This document shows positions 25,047 through 33,978 of a DNA stretch of 64,000 nt, piece by piece. The notes beneath the pieces were generated by a model. It saw nothing but the letters and a program-made list of their open reading frames with translations. It had not been told where the DNA came from and did no database searches. Every line of letters starts with the position of its first letter. Position 1 is the stretch's first letter. The position numbers were made by a program, and so were the translations under genes. The stretch comes from DATJOJ01 sp035507035. GTDB taxonomy: Bacteria; Acidobacteriota; Terriglobia; Terriglobales; Acidobacteriaceae. Location of the stretch: positions 124,001 through 188,000 of the forward strand of contig DATJOJ010000048.1 of assembly GCA_035507035.1 (NCBI GenBank), in the 5' to 3' direction.

Positions 25047-25958
25047 TCAGGTTACGGACAGGGCAAGGTCGGCGTGCTCGTGTGCGTGGTAGCTTGAGCG
25101 GACCAGTGGGCCCGACTCCACGTGACGGAACCCGCAGCCGAGAGCTTCGGTCTTCAAATGTTGAAATTCCTCAGGAGTGTAAAACCGTGCGATCGGTAAG
25201 TGATCGCGCGAGGGGCGGAGATATTGCCCGACGGTCAGAATGTCCACGCCACGGGAGCCGAGGTCGCGAAACACCTCGACCAGTTCTTCCATCGTCTCGC
25301 CGAGACCAACCATCACTCCGGACTTTGTGACCATTCTTGGCGACACCTTCTTGGCATTTTCCAAAAGCCGCAACGTGCGTTCGTAGCGCGCTCCGGAGCG
25401 AACGACGCGGTAAAGCCGAGGCACGGTCTCAGTATTGTGATTGAGTACGTCGGGATTAGCGTCCAGCACGATTTCCAAGGCCTCGTCTAAGCCCTGGAAA
25501 TCCGGGATCAAAACTTCGATGCGGCAGTCGGGTGTGAGTTGACGAATCTCTCGGATGGTTTCAGCGAAGACGCGCGCGCCGCCAATGTTGTCGTCATCGC
25601 GGTTGACGCTGGTGACAACGGCATGTTTCAAGCCCAGAGTCGCGACAGCCTCCGCGACACGACGCGGTTCTTCCCAATCGATGGCTTCGGGCTTCCCTTT
25701 CGGCACGGCGCAGAAACCACAGCGGCGCGTACAAATATCACCCAGCAACATGAAGGTTGCCGTGCGGTGGTTCCAGCACTCACCGATGTTTGGGCATTGA
25801 GCGGATTCGCAGACGGTGTGTAATCCCAATCCGCGGGCCAGCTTTTTCAAGTTGTGAAAGTTATCGCCGACCGGGGCCTTGGCTCTTAGCCAGGAAGGTT
25901 TCGGCTGGCGAATTGGGGGGCCAGTTTCAATCTGTATGAGTTGAGGAGCGCCAGCCAT
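25047..25958 (-). CDS. lipA: Lipoyl synthase
   Basis: 303 residues, standard length. Radical-SAM enzyme inserting two sulfurs into the protein-bound octanoyl group. The auxiliary cluster cysteines are in CESAQCPNIGEC (about residues 46-57) and the radical-SAM C-x3-C-x2-C in CTRRCGFC (about 72-79). The conserved TSVNRDD, NHNTETVPRLY, KSGVMVGLGE and the C-terminal RSSYHAHE serine are present. Neither lipB nor lipoylated dehydrogenase genes are adjacent. Downstream of the FtsX-type permease by about 90 bases on the same strand; a shared transcript is possible but functionally unrelated. Confidence 0.95.
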   Translation of the reverse strand: MAGAPQLIQIETGPPIRQPKPSWLRAKAPVGDNFHNLKKLARGLGLHTVCESAQCPNIGECWNHRTATFMLLGDICTRRCGFCAVPKGKPEAIDWEEPRRVAEAVATLGLKHAVVTSVNRDDDNIGGARVFAETIREIRQLTPDCRIEVLIPDFQGLDEALEIVLDANPDVLNHNTETVPRLYRVVRSGARYERTLRLLENAKKVSPRMVTKSGVMVGLGETMEELVEVFRDLGSRGVDILTVGQYLRPSRDHLPIARFYTPEEFQHLKTEALGCGFRHVESGPLVRSSYHAHEHADLALSVT

Positions 25959-26047
25959 CTGCTAATTTGATTCTACACGGACCCAAGTCGAAACCCACAG
26001 GGCACAGGGGAACCCAGAGGATTTTCCTTCTCGCGCAGGCGACAAAG

Positions 26048-27154
26048 CTACTCGTACGCCAATGCGTCGATCGGATCTTTCTGCGCTGCTTTGTAGGCCG
26101 GGTAAGTTGCTCCCAGGATCGCGCCCACGATCGCCACAACCGTGGCTCGCAGGATCCACGGCCCGGTTACATGCACGTGGATCGTCGGAAAACGCTCCAC
26201 AATGCCCGCCCGAGCTGTCAGGCTCACCAGCACGCCCAGCGCGATCCCAGCCAAGGCGAGCAGAACGGTCTCGCGCAAGACAACGTTAACAATGTAAAGC
26301 TTGGAAGCTCCCAGCGACTTCAAGATGCCAATCTCTCGGGTACGTTCCATGACCGCGGTATACATCGCCTGAAAAATAACGATGAACCCTACAATGACCG
26401 AAATCCCAATGACCGAATCGATAAAAATCGGCAGTCCGGGATAGTTGCTCGGCGTCATCATCGAGAGATAGTAGGCCATCGAGGTAGCAACGTAGGTCTC
26501 CATCCCGGGGACGCTCTTGATCTCTCTCACGACCTCGTCGGCATTGTTGGGATTGTCTAGCTTCAAGTAGAACACCGACGCCTTCCCCTGGGCACCTTGC
26601 AGATCCTGCATGGTCTCGATGGGGATGAAAACGCGCGCACCCTTGCCGGGCTCGACGACCCCGCTGATGCGAAACTTGTTGTTCATGATTTCAATGCTGT
26701 CGCCGACTTTGACATGGTGGGAACGGGCGAATACCTCGTCGACCAAGACATCATCTGTACTGCGGAATGGCCCTCCCTCCAGGAAGTGGAAGGGGCCACC
26801 GAGGCTTTCGTAACTCTTCAGATCGATCCCGCCGATGATTTCCAATGCTCCGCTGGCGTTGATGTGATTGACGACCGGCGCCACGGTCACTACATGGGGC
26901 AGCTTGGCGAGCACGGCGCCAATTCTGGTTGGCATAGGCGCGCCGGTCAAACCGACTATGAATGACGAGCCCGGGGGCATGACGATGACATCCGCTCCAA
27001 TGCCCGCTTGCCGCTGTTTGGAATCATTGACGAAGCCGAGGCACAATCCGACGATCAGTAAAATCAGCGTCACCTCGAGTGCGATGGCAACGATGCTGAT
27101 CAGCGACCGGATAGGCCGGAACGTCAAGTTGGAAACGATCATTTTGTTCATCAT
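26048..27154 (-). CDS. ABC transporter permease (MacB/FtsX-type)
   Basis: 368 residues with the FtsX/MacB topology: one N-terminal membrane helix (SLISIVAIALEVTLILLIVGLCLGF), a periplasmic domain of about 200 residues, and three helices at the C-terminal end (FIDSVIGISVIVGFIVIFQAMYTAV, VVLRETVLLALAGIALGVL, LRATVVAIVGAILGATYPAY). The cytosolic loop MERTREIGILKSLGAS is the family coupling motif for an ATPase. Such permeases serve lipoprotein transport (LolCE), efflux or mechanotransmission. It follows the LolA-like lipoprotein gene by 26 bases, suggesting envelope lipid or lipoprotein handling. The ATP-binding partner is not encoded in the window. Several closely spaced ATG codons make the exact start uncertain. 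Confidence 0.85.
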   Translation of the reverse strand: MMNKMIVSNLTFRPIRSLISIVAIALEVTLILLIVGLCLGFVNDSKQRQAGIGADVIVMPPGSSFIVGLTGAPMPTRIGAVLAKLPHVVTVAPVVNHINASGALEIIGGIDLKSYESLGGPFHFLEGGPFRSTDDVLVDEVFARSHHVKVGDSIEIMNNKFRISGVVEPGKGARVFIPIETMQDLQGAQGKASVFYLKLDNPNNADEVVREIKSVPGMETYVATSMAYYLSMMTPSNYPGLPIFIDSVIGISVIVGFIVIFQAMYTAVMERTREIGILKSLGASKLYIVNVVLRETVLLALAGIALGVLVSLTARAGIVERFPTIHVHVTGPWILRATVVAIVGAILGATYPAYKAAQKDPIDALAYE

Positions 27155-27180
27155 AGAAAGCTTCTAGCTGCCCTACCGGC

Positions 27181-28110
27181 TTATGGGTCGCTGTCCCTGG
27201 AGCCGGAATTGGAACTCTCCTGCGGCTTGTCGAGATGCAGCACTTGTACTCCGGGCGGCTGTTCCAGCGTAAATCGATCATCCGGTAACGGCTGGTTGAG
27301 TTCCAGTTTCACAATGTTCAAAGTAATGTCGTACTCTTCCTGAGGCCGCGAAATCTCGATTTGCCAGGGAAAGTTGACATCGTTCTGCTGGCGATAATCT
27401 GCATATCTCGCGTTGGTCACTACGTTGCCTTTGTCGTCGTAAAGGATCTGATGATGCGGCAAGAGGTCGGCGCGATTGAAGACAATCTTACGCGACAGAA
27501 ACCAGCCGTGCTCGCCTTTGCGGATCACATCGAGAACATAGTCAGCCTGTTTGACCTTGTGCCCTTTGGCATCAGTGATGGTCTCGATGTCATTCTCCTG
27601 CACAGCAATTTCGCGGCTCTCGTCGATGTGCTGCAACAACAGTGCATCATAAATATGCTGAGGACGCAGGTTCTCCAGCGGCTGCTCGGCATTGTGCGTC
27701 TCGACATCGTTGCGGCCCACAACGAAGCGGTTCTTGGGCGGGATCCAGAGCTTGAAGTCCTGGCCGTTGCTGACCATGTCGAAAGCGCGGTTGCGCACAA
27801 TGGGCATCAACCCAATCATGCGCAACATGGAAGGCTTGCGCGCCAGTACATACCCGCGGATCTCTTCGTAATCTGTGACTTTTCCTTTTTTTTCGCCGCC
27901 GACAGAAGTATCGATGTCGACGGTGGCTTCCATGCTGTGGATCTTTTCCGCCTGCGTGTCAATGTAGTCGATTAATTCCTGCTGAGTTGCGGTTTTGAGC
28001 TGTGTGGGTGCAATCGGCTGCTCCACCTTGCGGGAGCGAAACAGGCAGCCGCTTAGCGGTACAACTGCAAAAAGCAGTGCGAGAATTCGAATTTTTTCCC
28101 ATCGGCCCAT
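27181..28110 (-). CDS. LolA/LolB-like outer-membrane lipoprotein-sorting protein
   Basis: 309 residues. Lipobox L-S-G-C (Cys22) in a short signal. The remainder looks like the half-barrel fold of outer-membrane lipoprotein-sorting proteins (DUF4292/LolA type): SMEATVDIDTSVGGEKKGKVTDYEEIRGYVLARKP..., FDMVSNGQDFKLWIPPKNRFVVGRND, then a C-terminal PLPDDRFTLEQPPGVQV, which is the typical ending. Directly precedes the FtsX-type permease gene (26-base gap), so the two probably work together in moving lipids or lipoproteins. No ribosome binding site is obvious. Confidence 0.75.
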   Translation of the reverse strand: MGRWEKIRILALLFAVVPLSGCLFRSRKVEQPIAPTQLKTATQQELIDYIDTQAEKIHSMEATVDIDTSVGGEKKGKVTDYEEIRGYVLARKPSMLRMIGLMPIVRNRAFDMVSNGQDFKLWIPPKNRFVVGRNDVETHNAEQPLENLRPQHIYDALLLQHIDESREIAVQENDIETITDAKGHKVKQADYVLDVIRKGEHGWFLSRKIVFNRADLLPHHQILYDDKGNVVTNARYADYRQQNDVNFPWQIEISRPQEEYDITLNIVKLELNQPLPDDRFTLEQPPGVQVLHLDKPQESSNSGSRDSDP

Positions 28111-28201
28111 GAAAGCTTGCGCGGTTTGAATAATAGATGAGTATAAGCGACGCGGCAGATCTTGATATTGCGGAGCCTTCGTTGGGCGAAAAACACTCCG
28201 G

Positions 28202-29188
28202 CTAAGGGGTCCGGCTGGAGATCGCCCGTCTGTAGGCAGCTACGTTGCGGTTGTGTTCTTCGAGATTGTGAGCGAAGCGGTGATGGCTGTTACCGTCGCT
28301 TACAAAGTAAAAATAATCCGTGTGGGCGGGATGCATGGCCGCTTCCAATGAGGTTTTACCCGGATTCCCAATGGGGCCCGGTGGAAGTCCGGCATGAGTA
28401 TACGTGTTGTAGGCGGACTGAAATTCCATATCGGCGTGGTGAAGCGCCCCAGTGTAGGTTCCCTGCAGCTGTTCAGCGTAGATGACGCTTGGGTCGGCCT
28501 GCAGCGGCACATTCTTTTCCAAACGGTTGTAATAGACGCTGGCCACCTCTGGGCGTTCTTCAGGCACAGCGGTTTCCTTCTCAATAATGGAAGCTAAAGT
28601 TACCGTGCGATCGATGTCCGACGTCAAACCAATCTCCCGCGCAACCTGACGAAATTGTTTCACCATGGTAGCCGCCATCTCCTCCATGGTCTGGGTACGC
28701 ATGAAATCGTAAGTGCTCGGGAACAGGTAACCTTCCAAGGTTTTCGCATGAGGCGAAAGGTCGGCAATTAAGGAAGTGTCGGAGGTAGCGACCGCGATGA
28801 AGTCCTGGCTCGATCCCAACCCTGCATTTTGGATGGCCTCGGCGATATCAAAGATGTTATAGCCCTCGGGGATTACGACAGTGTGCACGTACACGTCGCC
28901 CCGAGCCAGCCGATCATGGACCTCAAGCGAATCGGCCGCCTTTTCGAAGAGATATTCGCCGGCTTTCAACGACCGATGCGCATGAAGGCGGTGCCAGAGC
29001 TCGAATGCGGTCGCGCTACGAATGACGCCAGCCGATTTCAACTCACCCGCAATCTTGCGGCTGGAATAACCGGAATGCAGCAGGACTACTTTCTGCCCAT
29101 CGGGCGTAACCGGTGTGAGCAGCGCCCAGGCCAGCCATCCGCCCAGGGCCAAGATGGCCAACGTACAGAGTGTGAGAAAAGCACGCAT
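28202..29188 (-). CDS. mltG: Endolytic peptidoglycan transglycosylase MltG
   Basis: 328 residues with one N-terminal membrane anchor (LTLCTLAILALGGWLAWALL). A LysM-like region is followed by the YceG/MltG domain: LEGYLFPSTYDF (about 151-162), SIIEKET with the catalytic Glu203, VYYNRLEKNVPLQADPSVIYA and YNTYTHAGLPPGPIGNPG. It cleaves nascent glycan strands and sets their length. In many genomes mltG lies next to the RuvX gene; here the RuvX gene is 4 kb away. Transcribed on the same strand as the lipoprotein gene 91 bases downstream. Confidence 0.93.
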   Translation of the reverse strand: MRAFLTLCTLAILALGGWLAWALLTPVTPDGQKVVLLHSGYSSRKIAGELKSAGVIRSATAFELWHRLHAHRSLKAGEYLFEKAADSLEVHDRLARGDVYVHTVVIPEGYNIFDIAEAIQNAGLGSSQDFIAVATSDTSLIADLSPHAKTLEGYLFPSTYDFMRTQTMEEMAATMVKQFRQVAREIGLTSDIDRTVTLASIIEKETAVPEERPEVASVYYNRLEKNVPLQADPSVIYAEQLQGTYTGALHHADMEFQSAYNTYTHAGLPPGPIGNPGKTSLEAAMHPAHTDYFYFVSDGNSHHRFAHNLEEHNRNVAAYRRAISSRTP

Positions 29189-29462
29189 TCTAATGTAGTT
29201 TAGATGAGGATCGATAGCGGAGGGTCAGTCGTTGGTTGCTGTCCGTTCGTCCCTGCAGATGTGCAGTTGGGGTTAGCATCTCGCGAAGTCGCAGCTTTGG
29301 CGAGCCGCATCCTAAGTTTCAGCTCACAAATGGGCGCTGTGAACGTCTAAGTCTGTTGCATGGGCTGGTCGCCAAGGGAAGCGGAACTTTGACGACTGAC
29401 GCAGCGTATCCTTGCAAGACCGACATAAATTATGTCCACTCTCTGAAATTGTGAGATTGAAT

Positions 29463-32096
29463 ATGAAACGGCTCATCTTTCTATTGTGCGTGGTTTCCCT
29501 TTGCGCGGCGGAACGCTTGCCGAAAACCGTAATTCCTCAAAGCTACGCTCTTCGCTTCACACCCGACCTTGCAAAAAATACTTTTGAAGGCGACGAAACT
29601 CTTCGGGTTAATGTGCTGAAATCCAGCTCGGAAATCGTGCTGAATGCGGCCGACATCGAGTTTCATGAGGTGACGATCAGCAGCGGAGGAAGCGTCCAAA
29701 CTGCTCAAGTCAATCTCGATAAGGACAAGGAGACCGCGACACTTACGGTCGCCAAGCCAATTACGGCCGGGGCCGCCACCATTCTCATTCGTTACGCAGG
29801 TATTTTGAACGATCAAATGCGTGGGTTCTACATCGGCAAGGACGATCAGGGGCGCAAGTATGCCGCGACACAGTTGGAAGACACAGATGCACGGCGCATG
29901 TTTCCTTCTTTTGACGAACCGGTGTACAAGGCCACGTTCGACATCACGGTCGTGGCCGATAAGGGTTTGGCGGTGATTTCGAACGGCAGAGCTATCTCCG
30001 ACACGCCGGGCCCGGGCGATAAGCATACTGTGCACTTCTCTACCACGCCGAAAATGTCTTCTTACCTGGTGGCAATCGTGGTCGGGAACTTTGAGTACGT
30101 GGAGGGTTCGGCGGACGGGATTCCAGTTCGCGTGTGGGCTACAACCGGCAAGAAAGATCTTGGCAATTTCGCGCTGCAGGCAGCGGAGTTCAATCTGCAC
30201 TTTTACGATCAGTATTTCGGGATCAAATATCCATATGGGAAACTGGATTTGGTAGGCATCCCGGACTTCTCGGCAGGAGCAATGGAAAATAGTGGGTGTA
30301 TTACATTCCGCGAAGTTCTGTTGCTGGTAGACAAGAACACCGGCATCAGCTTGAAGAAGACGGTTGCGTCGGTAATTGCTCATGAAATGGCACATCAATG
30401 GTTCGGTGACCTGGTGACCATGAAGTGGTGGGATGACAAGTGGCTCAATGAAGGCTTCGCTACGTGGATGTCGAGTAAGCCGGTAAACGCATGGAAGCCG
30501 GAATGGGAAGTCAACGTGGATAACACCTCGGATGCGGTGAATTCGCTGGATCTGGATTCCCTGGTTAATACGCACCCAATTCATCAGCCCCAAGAGACGC
30601 AGGAACAAGTCATCGAAAGTGACGATGCGATCACCTATGGCAAAGCGGCTGCCGTGCTGCGGATGCTTGAGTCTTATCTCGGGCCGGAAACTTTCCGCAA
30701 GGGAGTGCAGGCTTACTTGAAGAAGTATTCGGAGGGGAATGCTACTTCGGCGGACTTCTGGACGGCCCAGACAGAAACCTCGAAGCAGCCTGTCGATAAG
30801 ATCATGCCCACATGGGTGGACCAGGCTGGGGCGCCATTGTTGTCGGTTAAGACCATCTGCGCGGGCAAATCCCAGACGCTCTCGTTCGAGCAAACGCGCT
30901 ATTTTTATGATCGAGCCAAACTGGAGCAAGGCAATTCAGAGTTGTGGCAAATTCCGATTTGCATTCGACCGGGATCAGCGGCTTCGGGTTCGGGCGCAAC
31001 CTGTAAGTTGATGACCCAAAAAACACAGACTTTTAGTCTTCCAGGCTGCACCGACTGGGATTTCGTGAACGCTAATGCACTGGGGTTCTATCGCTCGGGC
31101 TATCAAACGGACACCATCCGGGCAATGTCAATACAAGCTGAAACCGCGCTCACGCCATCGGAACGGATCATGCTGCTTGCCGATGTCGTGGCTTCCGTGA
31201 CCGTGAATCGCGAGCCCATTGGCGATTACTTGAACCTGGCAGAAGGTCTGAAGTCGGATCGCAACGATGCCGTGCTAGGGCAACTCCTGCCCCAACTGAC
31301 CTATGTCTCGGACCGATTGGTTACCGACGCGGATCGCGAAGCCTATCGCGCATGGGTACGCCAGTTGCTAGGTCCGATTGCGGCGGAAGTGGGATGGACA
31401 GCGAAACCGGGCGAGCGAGAATCGCTCAGCACGCTGCGTTCGCACCTGCTGTTCTCCCTTGCGCATGTGGGTGACGATCCCCAGGCGCAAGCGGAGGCGC
31501 AAAAGATAGTTGATCAAGCGCTGGCGGACCCGAATTCGGTAAATCACGAGATCTCGTTCGCTGCGTTTCGAATTTGCGCCGCGAAAGGAGATGCAGCGCT
31601 CTACGACAAAATCCTAGCGGATTTGAAAAATGCCAAAACGCCCGAAATTTACTACCGGGACGTGATGGCGTTGAGTCAGTTTGAAGATCCGAAGTTGATT
31701 GACCGCACTTTGCAATTCGCAGTTTCTCCAGACATGCGTTCGCAGGACAGTCCATACCTTATCTCGGGTCTCATGCAGAATCCGCTCGCAGACAAACAGG
31801 CTTGGAGTTTTGTCCAGGAGCACTGGGCAAATATCGAGAAACTCGGCGGCCCTTACGCGGCAGCCGCGATCGTGCAAGCGACCGGGGCATTCTGCGATGC
31901 CGGCATGCGTGATCAGGTGAATGCCTTCTTCGCTGATCATCCAGCGCCCGGAGCACAGCGCTCCCTGAAGCAGGCAACCGAACGCATGAACTATTGCGTG
32001 GAGATGAAAACCCAACAACAGGAACCGCTGGCCTCGTGGCTCCGGCAGAGAGAGGGGTCGAGCGGAACGGCTGCTGGTTCGGCGGCATCCCATTAG
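29463..32096 (+). CDS. Secreted M1-family zinc aminopeptidase
   Basis: 877 residues. A short signal peptide (KRLIFLLCVVSLCAA) precedes the M1 N-terminal beta domain. The substrate motif GAMEN (FSAGAMENSGCITFRE) and zinc site HEMAHQWFGD (His307, Glu308, His311) with the third ligand in LNEGFATW (Glu about 330) are intact. A C-terminal ERAP1-like helical domain fills residues about 540-850. It removes N-terminal residues from peptides, probably in the periplasm. ATG at 29463 fits the signal peptide. Followed by its own terminator. Confidence 0.94.
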   Translation: MKRLIFLLCVVSLCAAERLPKTVIPQSYALRFTPDLAKNTFEGDETLRVNVLKSSSEIVLNAADIEFHEVTISSGGSVQTAQVNLDKDKETATLTVAKPITAGAATILIRYAGILNDQMRGFYIGKDDQGRKYAATQLEDTDARRMFPSFDEPVYKATFDITVVADKGLAVISNGRAISDTPGPGDKHTVHFSTTPKMSSYLVAIVVGNFEYVEGSADGIPVRVWATTGKKDLGNFALQAAEFNLHFYDQYFGIKYPYGKLDLVGIPDFSAGAMENSGCITFREVLLLVDKNTGISLKKTVASVIAHEMAHQWFGDLVTMKWWDDKWLNEGFATWMSSKPVNAWKPEWEVNVDNTSDAVNSLDLDSLVNTHPIHQPQETQEQVIESDDAITYGKAAAVLRMLESYLGPETFRKGVQAYLKKYSEGNATSADFWTAQTETSKQPVDKIMPTWVDQAGAPLLSVKTICAGKSQTLSFEQTRYFYDRAKLEQGNSELWQIPICIRPGSAASGSGATCKLMTQKTQTFSLPGCTDWDFVNANALGFYRSGYQTDTIRAMSIQAETALTPSERIMLLADVVASVTVNREPIGDYLNLAEGLKSDRNDAVLGQLLPQLTYVSDRLVTDADREAYRAWVRQLLGPIAAEVGWTAKPGERESLSTLRSHLLFSLAHVGDDPQAQAEAQKIVDQALADPNSVNHEISFAAFRICAAKGDAALYDKILADLKNAKTPEIYYRDVMALSQFEDPKLIDRTLQFAVSPDMRSQDSPYLISGLMQNPLADKQAWSFVQEHWANIEKLGGPYAAAAIVQATGAFCDAGMRDQVNAFFADHPAPGAQRSLKQATERMNYCVEMKTQQQEPLASWLRQREGSSGTAAGSAASH

Positions 32097-32109
32097 TTCC
32101 AACCATTGT

Positions 32110-32139
32110 GGGCCGTAGCCTGAACTGCGGCCCGTTTTC
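32110..32139 (+). terminator. Rho-independent terminator after the M1 aminopeptidase
   Basis: Nine-bp stem GGGCCGTAG/CTGCGGCCC (one G-U pair), six-base loop, then GTTTTCCC. It begins 13 bases after the stop codon. Confidence 0.7.
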
Positions 32140-32196
32140 CCTCTCTTAGCATCGCCGCAATCAAACTCGCGTTCACCGGAAAGCATCCAAGGGCGC

Positions 32197-33492
32197 GTGT
32201 CGAACTCGGATCTGACTTCAATTCTCTTCATCCTTCTGCTCCTGGTAGCGCTCGCCCAATTGCTTGGTTTCTTATTCGTCAAGCTTCGTCAGCCCAAGGT
32301 TGTTGGGGAAATCTTGGCTGGCGTTGTGCTTGGCCCGGCTTTGATCGGACGATTGCCGGCCGCGGCATGGGTCGGGGAAGCAGCCAGGCACCAAGGCAGT
32401 ATTTTGAATTTCATCTATTGGCTCGGGCTTTTGCTCCTGATGTTTCTGTCCGGAGCAGAAACTCAGCAACTGTTCACTCGCGAAGAACGCCGCGAAGTCG
32501 GATGGCTCGCCATCGTTGGTTCCGGAATCCCTTTTGTACTCAGCCTGATCTTCGGACCGCGCCTCATTGGTCCGGCGCTAGCCGGGCCTAATGGCAACCG
32601 GATTTCGCTCATTATTATTCTGGCCGTTGGGGTGGCAGTGACCTCCGTCCCCGTGGTCTCTAAGATCTTCGCGGATTTGAAGATCCTGCATACGCGGTTC
32701 GCTCGCCTCGTTCTGGGGGTCGCGGTCTTAGAGGATATTGTGCTGTGGCTTGCGCTGGCGGTGGTTACCGCGCTGGCGGGAAAGACTGCGCTGCATCCGA
32801 AACAGATGTCCTACCACCTTCTGGCCACGTTTGCATTTTTCGGGGTCGGGCTAACGATTGCGCCCTGGATTGTAAAGCGCATCAATAAATCGCGGTTCAA
32901 TGTCTTTGCGAAGCACGCGCCTGTGGCGTATGCGCTTTCGGTTTTGCTTTCATATTGTGTGGTGGCCGGCACTCTGGATGTCAGCCTGGTTTTTGCAGCC
33001 TTTCTTGCGGGATTTGCGGTCGTCCACAAGAAACGCAGACTATTTGCCGAAGCGCTGGATGCGATCGGGAAAGTGTCGTTCGCATTCTTTATTCCAGTTT
33101 ATTTTGCAATTGTGGGATTGAAACTAGACCTGATCCACGGCTGGTCGCTGTGGATTTTTGCAGCATTCCTTCTCGGAAGCTGTTTGATAAAAATTCTCTC
33201 GGTGTCGCTAGCGGGACGGTTCGCGGGCTTTCGGGGGTTGGACCTCCTCAACCTTGCCATCACCACGAACGCACGCGGCGGACCCGGGATCGTTCTCGCA
33301 AGCGTGGCGTTCGACGCCGGGATCATCAGTCCGAAGTTCTACACCACTTTGGTTGTAGCGGCGATTCTGACGTCGCAAGTGGCAGGCGCCTGGCTGGACT
33401 ATGTGCTCAGGAAGGGATGGCCCCTGTTAACGCCGGCAAAGGATTGCGAAGCGACAGTCGGCCAAGTGGTCGAAGGCCCGGGAATCGCCTGA
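32197..33492 (+). CDS. Cation:proton antiporter (CPA2/Kef-type)
   Basis: 431 residues, almost entirely hydrophobic with about 12 transmembrane segments. The N-terminus LLGFLFVKLRQPKVVGEILAGVVLGP and the region LGVAVLEDIVLWLALAVV are the signature stretches of the CPA2 sodium/hydrogen exchanger family; the Asp in LEDI is in the expected ion-binding segment. ARGGPGIVLASVAFDAGIIS near the end is also typical. It lacks the cytosolic TrkA-N domain of full KefB/C proteins. Start is GTG at 32197. Single gene, physiological ion unknown. Confidence 0.88.
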   Translation: MSNSDLTSILFILLLLVALAQLLGFLFVKLRQPKVVGEILAGVVLGPALIGRLPAAAWVGEAARHQGSILNFIYWLGLLLLMFLSGAETQQLFTREERREVGWLAIVGSGIPFVLSLIFGPRLIGPALAGPNGNRISLIIILAVGVAVTSVPVVSKIFADLKILHTRFARLVLGVAVLEDIVLWLALAVVTALAGKTALHPKQMSYHLLATFAFFGVGLTIAPWIVKRINKSRFNVFAKHAPVAYALSVLLSYCVVAGTLDVSLVFAAFLAGFAVVHKKRRLFAEALDAIGKVSFAFFIPVYFAIVGLKLDLIHGWSLWIFAAFLLGSCLIKILSVSLAGRFAGFRGLDLLNLAITTNARGGPGIVLASVAFDAGIISPKFYTTLVVAAILTSQVAGAWLDYVLRKGWPLLTPAKDCEATVGQVVEGPGIA

Positions 33493-33506
33493 TAGTTGTT
33501 CCAAGG

Positions 33507-33956
33507 CTAAGAGCTGGCTCTTGCTTCCATCCAGCTCTGTAGGATCAGAACTGCGGCCATTTGATCCACAACTTTACCTCGGCGCTGGATCGACATCTCG
33601 GTCTCGCGCAAGAGGCGGTTCGCTTGCGCTGACGTAAGCCTCTCATCCCAGAGATGGACAGGCAGGTTGAATCGCCGGCGAAGTTCGTCGGCAAACTGGC
33701 GCATTTTCTCTGATTGCGTTCCCTCCGCTCCACTCATCCGCAGGGGCAAGCCGACCACGATTTCGGAAATGTCATATTTTGCGATCACGCCTCCCAGGCT
33801 CTCGAAATCTATGCGCTTGTTTTGCCGGTGGATGGTCTCCAAGCCCTGAGCGGTAATACCAAGGGGGTCGGAGACGGCAACCCCAATTCTTTTCGAGCCC
33901 ACGTCCAACCCCAGAATTCGCGGGTGGCCTGCGCCGGATTCGGTTTGGGGCGGCAT
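33507..33956 (-). CDS. ruvX: Putative pre-16S rRNA nuclease / Holliday junction resolvase homologue (YqgF/RuvX)
   Basis: 149 residues with the RNase H-like YqgF fold: ILGLDVGSKRIGVAVSDPLG (first catalytic Asp), VVGLPLRMSGAEGTQSE, VHLWDERLTSAQANRLL and VVDQMAAVLILQSWM, with the later acidic residues in place. It matures the 16S rRNA 5' end. Start at 33956 is where the family begins; upstream codons overlap the divergent gene. Only 22 bases separate it from the AI-2E-type transporter gene on the opposite strand, so the promoters must overlap coding sequence. Confidence 0.9.
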   Translation of the reverse strand: MPPQTESGAGHPRILGLDVGSKRIGVAVSDPLGITAQGLETIHRQNKRIDFESLGGVIAKYDISEIVVGLPLRMSGAEGTQSEKMRQFADELRRRFNLPVHLWDERLTSAQANRLLRETEMSIQRRGKVVDQMAAVLILQSWMEARASS

Positions 33957-33978
33957 TTGTGGATTATAAGGGCGAAAA

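Noticed and set aside
29481..30929. 482-codon minus-strand frame opposite the M1 aminopeptidase
   Set aside because: The plus strand carries all M1 catalytic motifs; the antisense translation has no recognisable domain.
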